Shown: positions 1-5,188 of the stretch, in pieces
Layout: each line of letters opens with the position of its first letter
Position numbering within the stretch: the first letter of the stretch is position 1
Assembly: GCA_015493405.1 (NCBI GenBank)
Contig: WGDF01000340.1
Coordinates: 1-8,169 of the forward strand
Direction of reading: 5' to 3'
From: Flavobacteriaceae bacterium
GTDB lineage: Bacteria; Bacteroidota; Bacteroidia; Flavobacteriales; Flavobacteriaceae
DNA length: 8,169 nt
Program-made: the position numbers and the translations under genes
Notes under the pieces: model-generated
What the model saw: only the letters and a program-made list of their open reading frames with translations
Databases searched by the model: none
Told to the model about the DNA's origin: nothing

Positions 1-1267
1 GCGTTTTATAGTGCGTTGATGCCGGCAACATTAAATCGATATAAAAACCATTGGACAATACGGCATTATAGCCATTTTTGACAGTTTTTATCAAAGATTC
101 TCCGGCTTTGCCCCGCCAAACGTGAATCAATGCGGTTTTGGGCATTTTACGAGTCCTAATTTCTTCCCAACCCATCAATTTTTTATGATATTTTTGGAGT
201 ATTTTTTGCAATTTTACATTAAAATAAGTCTGTAATTCGTGATTACTTTTTAAACCGTTTCGCTTCATAAAAGCTTGAATTTTGGGATTTGCATCCCATT
301 GCTTGCCTCTATTTTCATCCCCTCCGATATGCACATATTCAAATGGAAATAATTGGGATAATTCTTTAAAAATTTGCGCCAAAATCACATAGGTTTTCGG
401 ATTGGTCGGATCTAAGGTCGGGTCAAAAATACCAGCATTGCGTTGCAATTGATACGTCTTTTTTTGACTGGCAATTTCCGGAAAAGCTGTTAACAAAGCT
501 GTTGCGTGTCCGGGGACATCTATTTCCGGAATCACTCTAATACCTCTATCAGCCGCATATTTTACCACATCCTTAATTTGTGCTTGGGTATAAAATTGCC
601 CATCCGAAGCTTTTTGTGTCAACTGCGGATATTTTTTAATGTCCACTCTAAATCCTTGATCATCGGACAAATGCCAATGAAACGTATTCATTTTTGCCAC
701 CAACATCGCATCTAAATTGCGTTTGATTACCGCCACCGGTTCAAAGTGTCGCGATGCATCAATCATCAAACCACGCCAAGTAAAAGCAGGTTTGTCAGTG
801 ATACTCAAATTTTGAAAAAAATAAGTTTCTGTATCATTATCGAGTAATTGCAATAAAGTTTCAAAAGCATAAACAACACCCAAATCAGTTTCTGCCTCAA
901 TGACAACTTGATGAGAAGTTATCTTAATTTGATAAGACTCCTCTTCATGAAGTTTTAACGCACCCTTTCTTTGGTAATGCACGACAAAAGTCGCCTTGGG
1001 GAATGCCGTATTAGTAACCGGAAAACCATATTTTACAAACAAACCGGTGCGATTGGTCAACCGCCTGATAAATTTAGTTGCAGCAATTTGTACCCGGCGA
1101 CTCGATGCCTCCGGAATCGCGACCTGAAAATCTGAATCTAAAACTAAATGCCCCTTTTGCAAAGTTATATTTTGTGGTGATGGCATAAGATTTTGATAAG
1201 CCGGTTGGCTTTGCCCCGTCACTTGATTCAGGATAAAAAAGAAGATTAAGATGTATGCTGATTTCAT
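1..1267 (-). CDS. Beta-N-acetylhexosaminidase, glycoside hydrolase family 20 (partial, 3' end outside window)
   Basis: An uninterrupted minus-strand frame runs from an ATG at 1267-1265 to the left edge, giving 422 codons plus one base with no stop; the C-terminus lies outside the window. The enzyme is expected to release terminal beta-linked GlcNAc or GalNAc by substrate-assisted catalysis through the 2-acetamido group. Residues 1-18 look like a Sec signal peptide (MKSAYILIFFFILNQVTG) with no lipobox cysteine, so a periplasmic or secreted protein is likely. Residues about 25-157 fit the N-terminal GH20b domain. The catalytic barrel starts near 160 with WRGLMIDASRHF (164-175), followed by HWHLSDDQGFR (197-207), PEIDVPGHA (247-255) and HIGGDE (313-318), whose D317-E318 is the GH20 catalytic pair. 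Trp residues at 367 (GWEE) and 384 (HVWRG) fit the sugar pocket, and NGFYIDL (406-412) is also family-like. The reading is clean, with no frameshift. It follows nagB after 198 bases on the same strand. The GH20 call is very secure; the exact substrate is not known. Confidence 0.96.
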   Translation of the reverse strand, partial: MKSAYILIFFFILNQVTGQSQPAYQNLMPSPQNITLQKGHLVLDSDFQVAIPEASSRRVQIAATKFIRRLTNRTGLFVKYGFPVTNTAFPKATFVVHYQRKGALKLHEEESYQIKITSHQVVIEAETDLGVVYAFETLLQLLDNDTETYFFQNLSITDKPAFTWRGLMIDASRHFEPVAVIKRNLDAMLVAKMNTFHWHLSDDQGFRVDIKKYPQLTQKASDGQFYTQAQIKDVVKYAADRGIRVIPEIDVPGHATALLTAFPEIASQKKTYQLQRNAGIFDPTLDPTNPKTYVILAQIFKELSQLFPFEYVHIGGDENRGKQWDANPKIQAFMKRNGLKSNHELQTYFNVKLQKILQKYHKKLMGWEEIRTRKMPKTALIHVWRGKAGESLIKTVKNGYNAVLSNGFYIDLMLPASTHYKT

Positions 1268-1294
1268 TGGTTAATTGGTTATTTGGTTAATTGG
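1267..1294 (-). repeat. Duplicated 12-mer CCAATTAACCAA at the GH20 start codon
   Basis: On the minus strand the 12-mer CCAATTAACCAA occurs twice, at 1294-1283 and 1278-1267, 16 bases apart. The final A of the second copy is the A of the GH20 start codon. The repeat therefore forms the whole 27-base leader between the stable upstream hairpin and the ATG. It is rich in A and C, poor in G and has no Shine-Dalgarno sequence. In Bacteroidota, A/T-rich unstructured leaders commonly stand in for a Shine-Dalgarno, so a role as an open ribosome-landing zone is plausible but inferred. It could equally be a slipped-strand duplication without function. Confidence 0.6.
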
Positions 1295-1327
1295 CTGCCC
1301 CGACTTTTGTCGGGGAGACACTCAGCC
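1293..1327 (-). promoter_or_regulatory. Stable RNA hairpin upstream of the GH20 gene
   Basis: The transcript would contain CCCCGAC-AAAA-GTCGGGG (1315-1298), a perfect 7-bp GC-rich stem with a 4-base loop. An outer GGCTG/CAGCC pair (1327-1323 with 1297-1293) can extend it across a 7-base one-sided bulge. It ends about 26 bases before the GH20 start codon. No T-tract follows, so it does not look like an intrinsic terminator. It may instead mark an mRNA processing or decay-stabilising point between nagB and the hexosaminidase, or belong to a dispersed intergenic palindrome. The hairpin itself is plain in the sequence; its function is inferred. Confidence 0.55.
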
Positions 1328-1391
1328 ACCTTTAATTCTGATTCATATAGACACTCCTCACTCCGTTCGTAGCATTCAGCCACTTTTAATT
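1320..1391 (-). repeat. Imperfect 18-base direct repeat in the nagB-GH20 gap
   Basis: Two copies of an 18-base unit, read on the minus strand as AATTAAAGGTGGCTGAGT (1337-1320) and AATTAAAAGTGGCTGAAT (1391-1374), match at 16 of 18 positions and sit 54 bases apart. The spacer holds a shorter internal echo, with CACTCC and then TCACTCCG on the plus strand. No reading frame spans the region, and no transposase or terminal inverted repeat is present. It may be a remnant of a dispersed intergenic repeat family, which this window alone cannot show. Confidence 0.5.
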
Positions 1392-1409
1392 TCGTACTAA
1401 CAAGAGACG

Positions 1410-1438
1410 AAAAAATATTTTGTCACTACATAAAGTGA
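1410..1438 (-). terminator. Weak terminator-like hairpin after nagB
   Basis: On the minus strand, 28 bases past the nagB stop codon, TCACT-TTATGT-AGTGA (1438-1423) can form a 5-bp stem. It is followed by CAAAATA and then a run of six T (1415-1410). The stem is short and AT-rich, and the T-run lies seven bases away from it, so any termination would be partial at best. The downstream GH20 gene has no clear promoter of its own, which favours read-through. Confidence 0.3.
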
Positions 1439-1465
1439 ATGCAATTCGCCTCTACGCACTTTCCA

Positions 1466-3385
1466 CTAAAAATGATAGCGTTTAAAGGCTTCAATAGCTT
1501 CATAGTCAGCCAAACCGAGTCGGTGGTATTTTTCAGCCGTTTGATGATTACGATCTTCGGCACGCACCCAGAATTCGCGAGGATCATTACCCTGGAACAT
1601 CACGCCATCTTTTTGAGTTTCGTGATAAAAGACCGCTTTGCGTTTGCGCAACACTTGGTCGGGACTCATAGGAACTGCCATATCGATTTGCGGCACATCC
1701 CATTCATGCCAAGCCCCGCGATATAACCAAACACGACAATGTTTCATAAAATCTTCGGTTTTTAGCTGATCAACACTTTTTAAAATAGCATCTAAGCACA
1801 CTTTATGGGTGCCATGCGGGTCAGCCAAATCACCTGCAGCAAAAATTTGATGGGGTTTAACCTTGGTTATAATATTTTGCACCAAATCTACATCAGCCGG
1901 ACTCAGAGGTTTTTTCTTAATGGCACCGGTTTCATAAAAAGGCATATTCAAAAAATGTATTTGGGACAACGGCACATTTAAATATTTTAAGGCACTCACA
2001 GCTTCTTGTCGTCTGATAGTAGCTTTAAGATTCCTAACCGGTAAAGTGTCTTCATAAGGCTTTTCTTTAGTTTGCAAATCTCGAATAATCTTTTTTAAAT
2101 CTTGATTATCCGGTTCATATTGCAAAATAACATTGGCATATTTCAAAGCTTGTTCGTCAGACACCGCAATACTTCCTGAAGTTTGATACACGACATGAAC
2201 TTCATGGCCTTGTTGCACCAACCGATCTAAAGTGCCACCCATAGATATGACATCATCATCGGGGTGCGGACTGAAAATAAGAACCCGTTTTTTATAAGGT
2301 TTTTCTCTCTCCGGACGTGAGGTGTCATCGGCATGTGGTTTTCCTCCGGGCCAGCCGGTAATGGTGTGCTGTATCTGGTTAAAGACACGGATATTAATAT
2401 CATATGGATCGCCTTCTTGGGCCATCAAGCCTGACATGCCATGGGCATTATAATCTTTTTCGGTTAATTTCAATATCGACTTACCGGTTTGTTCCGACAA
2501 CCACACAACTGATTTCTTAATCAAATCGTTATGCCATTGACAATCTTTGACTAGCCAAGGTGTTTTGATACGTGTCAAATCCATAGAAGCTTCCTCATCC
2601 AAGACAAAAGTTGTATTGGGATGTTTTTGCAAATAAGTGGCCGGCACCTCAGATGTCATCGGGCCTTCTATTGTTCTTTTGATAATTGGCGCTTTGGCAT
2701 TTCCCCATGCCAAAAGCACAATGCGCTTGGATTGTAAAATGGTTTTAATTCCCATTGTAATTGCAGCCCGTGGCACATTATCAATTCCCAAAAAACCGGG
2801 GGCGGCATCAGAACGGGTCAATGGATCCAGTGTGATAAATCTGGTGCCGGAATTGATATGCGATCCGGGTTCGTTGAAACCGATGTGTCCGGTACGTCCG
2901 ATGCCCAATAATTGAAAATCCAGTCCACCGTAAGCTGTGATTTGTCGGTCATAATCAATACAATATTCTATGAGTTTGGACTTGGGAATTTTACCATTAG
3001 GGATATGAATATTTTCCGGCTTAATATCTATATGATTAAATAAATGCTGGTGCATAAAATAATGGTAACTGTGAATGCTTTCAGGAGCCATAGGATAATA
3101 TTCATCCAAATTGAAAGTTACTACATTTTCAAAACTCAAGCCTTCCTCTTTATGTTGGCGCACTAATTCTTCATATACTTTAATAGGTGAAGAACCGGTT
3201 GCCAAACCTAAAACACAAAGTTCATTTTGCTGTTGTTTTGCTTTGATGAGTGTCGCTATTTCATTAGCAACTATTTTGGAACCGTCAACCGAATTATCAA
3301 AGATGACATTGTGTATTTTCTCGTAACGGGTTTCTTCAAATTGTCCCGGCGGTTGATAAGCAATTGATTTTAGTTTGTTTGTCAT
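1466..3385 (-). CDS. nagB: Glucosamine-6-phosphate deaminase fused to a PIG-L (LmbE-like) deacetylase domain
   Basis: This 639-residue cytoplasmic protein has no signal peptide. Residues about 20-285 form a NagB domain that would convert glucosamine-6-phosphate to fructose-6-phosphate and ammonia. It shows the phosphate loop GLATGSSP (60-67), NLDEYYPM (92-99, with D94 matching the E. coli catalytic Asp72) and GRTGHIGFNEPGS (163-175, with H167 and E172 matching His143 and Glu148). The residue at the E. coli Asp141 position is Thr165. After a linker (about 290-365) comes a PIG-L domain with SPHPDDD (372-378) and DPHGTH (522-527). H374, D377 and H527 match the zinc ligands and D376 the general base of that family, so this half looks active. 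E. coli NagB is about 266 residues; from memory, the long fused form is the usual Bacteroidota version. The ATG at 3385 gives a complete N-terminus and follows an A/T-rich leader. The gene lies 177 bases after susD. The substrate of the PIG-L half is unknown. Confidence 0.93.
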   Translation of the reverse strand: MTNKLKSIAYQPPGQFEETRYEKIHNVIFDNSVDGSKIVANEIATLIKAKQQQNELCVLGLATGSSPIKVYEELVRQHKEEGLSFENVVTFNLDEYYPMAPESIHSYHYFMHQHLFNHIDIKPENIHIPNGKIPKSKLIEYCIDYDRQITAYGGLDFQLLGIGRTGHIGFNEPGSHINSGTRFITLDPLTRSDAAPGFLGIDNVPRAAITMGIKTILQSKRIVLLAWGNAKAPIIKRTIEGPMTSEVPATYLQKHPNTTFVLDEEASMDLTRIKTPWLVKDCQWHNDLIKKSVVWLSEQTGKSILKLTEKDYNAHGMSGLMAQEGDPYDINIRVFNQIQHTITGWPGGKPHADDTSRPEREKPYKKRVLIFSPHPDDDVISMGGTLDRLVQQGHEVHVVYQTSGSIAVSDEQALKYANVILQYEPDNQDLKKIIRDLQTKEKPYEDTLPVRNLKATIRRQEAVSALKYLNVPLSQIHFLNMPFYETGAIKKKPLSPADVDLVQNIITKVKPHQIFAAGDLADPHGTHKVCLDAILKSVDQLKTEDFMKHCRVWLYRGAWHEWDVPQIDMAVPMSPDQVLRKRKAVFYHETQKDGVMFQGNDPREFWVRAEDRNHQTAEKYHRLGLADYEAIEAFKRYHF

Positions 3386-3423
3386 TTTTTATAAATTTAA
3401 ATGAAAAGCTAAATTAGAAATTG

Positions 3424-3453
3424 TAAACCTAAAAACAAACAATTACTAGCAAA
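3424..3453 (-). promoter_or_regulatory. Possible Bacteroidota-type promoter for nagB
   Basis: On the minus strand TTTG (3453-3450) is followed after 18 bases by TAGGTTTA (3431-3424), one mismatch from the TAnnTTTG -7 consensus used by the Bacteroidota primary sigma factor with a TTTG-like -33 box. Transcription would begin roughly 30 bases before the nagB start codon. The surrounding DNA is very AT-rich, so chance matches are easy. The main support is position: it lies between the hairpin after susD and the nagB ATG. Confidence 0.35.
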
Positions 3454-3490
3454 ATTTTAAATTTGTTTTTTTGGATAAGGGTAAGATTAA

Positions 3491-3517
3491 AGAACGAGGA
3501 CTCATAGCCCCCGTTCT
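3491..3517 (-). terminator. Strong hairpin after susD (terminator or attenuator)
   Basis: Reading the minus strand, AGAACGGGGGCT - ATG - AGTCCTCGTTCT (3517-3491) folds into a 12-bp stem, including two G-U pairs, with a 3-base loop that may open to five. It starts 45 bases after the susD stop codon. The following bases, TTAATCTTACCC, are only mildly T-rich, so termination may be partial. Its place at the end of the susCD pair fits a terminator, or a stabilising 3' structure that lets susCD and nagB be expressed at different levels. Confidence 0.65.
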
Positions 3518-3562
3518 CTAAATTCATTACAAAAAGAATAATTATTAAGTTTTTCTTGCGAC

Positions 3563-5176
3563 TTAAAAATTACTACCTGTATCCCACCACAAACGGGTGC
3601 CTCCGGTATCCGGTCCGCCCAGTTTTGTAACCGCACCTTGAACACCTTCGGAGTTTGTGTCATATTCGCTGATAGCAAACGGAATACGACGGATTTGGAT
3701 ATTTGTATCAATAGTTCCACCACTTTGATTGCTGACCACAGGAAAAATTTTAGGATAACCGGTTCTACGGAATTCCGCCCAAGCTTCTTCTCCTTGCGGG
3801 AACATGGCAATCCATTTTTGGGTTATAATTTTTTCCAATTTTACTTCATTACTTGCGGCATTATCCCAAGCAATGGTAACATTGGTTAAAGCATTAATAC
3901 TATTAGAAGCATTAACCGGATCTACATAATCCATCGGGGTTGAGGTATTGTCTGCAATATAAGTATCAGCTCCCGATACACCACGATACCCAAATGATGA
4001 AGCAATCCCTGTTTCGTAATATGATTGAGCATTTTGTCCATTATTCCATCTCAAATCGGCTTCGGCTCTTAAGAACCAGACTTCTGCTGCCGTCATCAGT
4101 TGTAAATCATTGGTCATCACGTTTTTATTTAATACGGCAAAGTTGACATAAGCGGCTTTTTGAGCAATTTCGTCAGAATAATTAGACAACAATGGCAAAC
4201 CGTTGCGGATTCCTTTTAAAGTATTAGGTACAACCGGTTGGGTGGCATTATCTCCTTCTTTAACCAAACTGAAATACTTATCAATTCTCGGGTCATTATA
4301 GCCACGCATAAAGGATTCTATACTGGCATTCATTCGAATATCATCCCAAGCATTACATATTGTTAATAAAGGATGTGATTTTTTACCGTGAATAATAAAA
4401 TTATCCGAATTGTTTTCGATTAGACCGTAAGAATTAGTCAAAGCTTTTTGAGCTTCGGCTTGTGCTTTTGCAGGGTCTGCCATAGCAATACGGATAGCCA
4501 AACGTAAACGTAAAGAATTGGCAAATTTCATCCATTGATCCAAATGTCCTCCATAAACCAAATCAAAATTGGTAAAATACGCATCGCTCATATGATTTGA
4601 AATCAAATCTTGAGCAGTATCCAAATCATCAAAAAATGCATAATAGGCCTCTTGTTGGCTATCATATTCACTGGTTGTTACCGATTCACCGTAATGTGTA
4701 TAAACAATAGGGCCGTATACATCGGAAAGGCGGTGCATGGCTTCCACTTTTAAGATTTTGGCAACACCGACAAAAACAGGAAAACCATCTTCAGTGGCTT
4801 GTTTCTCTATATAAGCGACATTGTTCATAATATTTTTGTAGGGAATTGCCCAAATATAATTGTTCCAACGCGGAACCAAATTATAGGTTGTATTATTGGC
4901 GCCACCGACAAAAGGACGCGGATTGGTCATATAACCGGAAAACACATCGGCATTCAGGTTTTGTTGTAATTGATATTGCCAAGCCGGATTGGTAGCAATA
5001 ATATGTTCAAAAATCGGTTGAAATTTCGCACCGATATATTGAAAATCGGCGGTTAATTGCTCATCCGTTATCTGAGTCGGATCATTATTGATTTGATCAA
5101 AATCTTTAGTACACGAGACATTAAGCAATACTGCTATAATGCCCAAGACTGTTAAGAATTTATACATATATTTCAT
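3563..5176 (-). CDS. SusD/RagB family surface glycan-binding lipoprotein
   Basis: This 537-residue protein is expected to sit on the outer face of the outer membrane as the lid of the SusC transporter, capturing glycan for import. Residues 1-21 are a lipoprotein signal peptide with a hydrophobic core and the ending LNVSC; Cys22 would carry the lipid, and acidic residues follow (CTKDFDQ), as in exported Bacteroidota lipoproteins. The opening DFDQINNDPTQ (25-35), the helical stretch containing EAMHRLSDVYGPIVYTHYG, the late segments VWFLRAEADLRWNNG and QKWIAMFPQGEEAWAEFRRTGYP, and the C-terminal LGGPDTGGTRLWWD are typical of SusD family members, apparently the SusD-like_2 group (PF12771). The length is normal. 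It starts 12 bases after the SusC stop, so the two are co-transcribed. A second Met at residue 4 is an alternative start that keeps the signal peptide. Ligand specificity cannot be read from the sequence. Confidence 0.95.
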   Translation of the reverse strand: MKYMYKFLTVLGIIAVLLNVSCTKDFDQINNDPTQITDEQLTADFQYIGAKFQPIFEHIIATNPAWQYQLQQNLNADVFSGYMTNPRPFVGGANNTTYNLVPRWNNYIWAIPYKNIMNNVAYIEKQATEDGFPVFVGVAKILKVEAMHRLSDVYGPIVYTHYGESVTTSEYDSQQEAYYAFFDDLDTAQDLISNHMSDAYFTNFDLVYGGHLDQWMKFANSLRLRLAIRIAMADPAKAQAEAQKALTNSYGLIENNSDNFIIHGKKSHPLLTICNAWDDIRMNASIESFMRGYNDPRIDKYFSLVKEGDNATQPVVPNTLKGIRNGLPLLSNYSDEIAQKAAYVNFAVLNKNVMTNDLQLMTAAEVWFLRAEADLRWNNGQNAQSYYETGIASSFGYRGVSGADTYIADNTSTPMDYVDPVNASNSINALTNVTIAWDNAASNEVKLEKIITQKWIAMFPQGEEAWAEFRRTGYPKIFPVVSNQSGGTIDTNIQIRRIPFAISEYDTNSEGVQGAVTKLGGPDTGGTRLWWDTGSNF

Positions 5177-5188
5177 AATAGTATTATT

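Noticed and set aside
1298..1315. CCCCGAC/GTCGGGG hairpin as the terminator of nagB
   Set aside because: No T-run follows the stem on either strand, and it lies close to the GH20 start codon, so a leader or processing structure fits better than an intrinsic terminator.
1268..1465. Own promoter for the GH20 gene
   Set aside because: I found no convincing TTTG and TAnnTTTG pair at suitable spacing on the minus strand. Read-through from nagB is more likely, though an activator-dependent promoter cannot be excluded.
1439..1726. Plus-strand open frame of 95 codons
   Set aside because: It lies opposite the 3' end of nagB, has no family-like motif, and the nagB reading there continues with conserved PIG-L sequence. 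It is a shadow frame.
3502..3810. Minus-strand open frame of 102 codons overlapping the end of susD
   Set aside because: It overlaps the conserved C-terminus of the SusD protein in another frame and runs into the hairpin after susD. Its composition is not protein-like and no known domain is visible.
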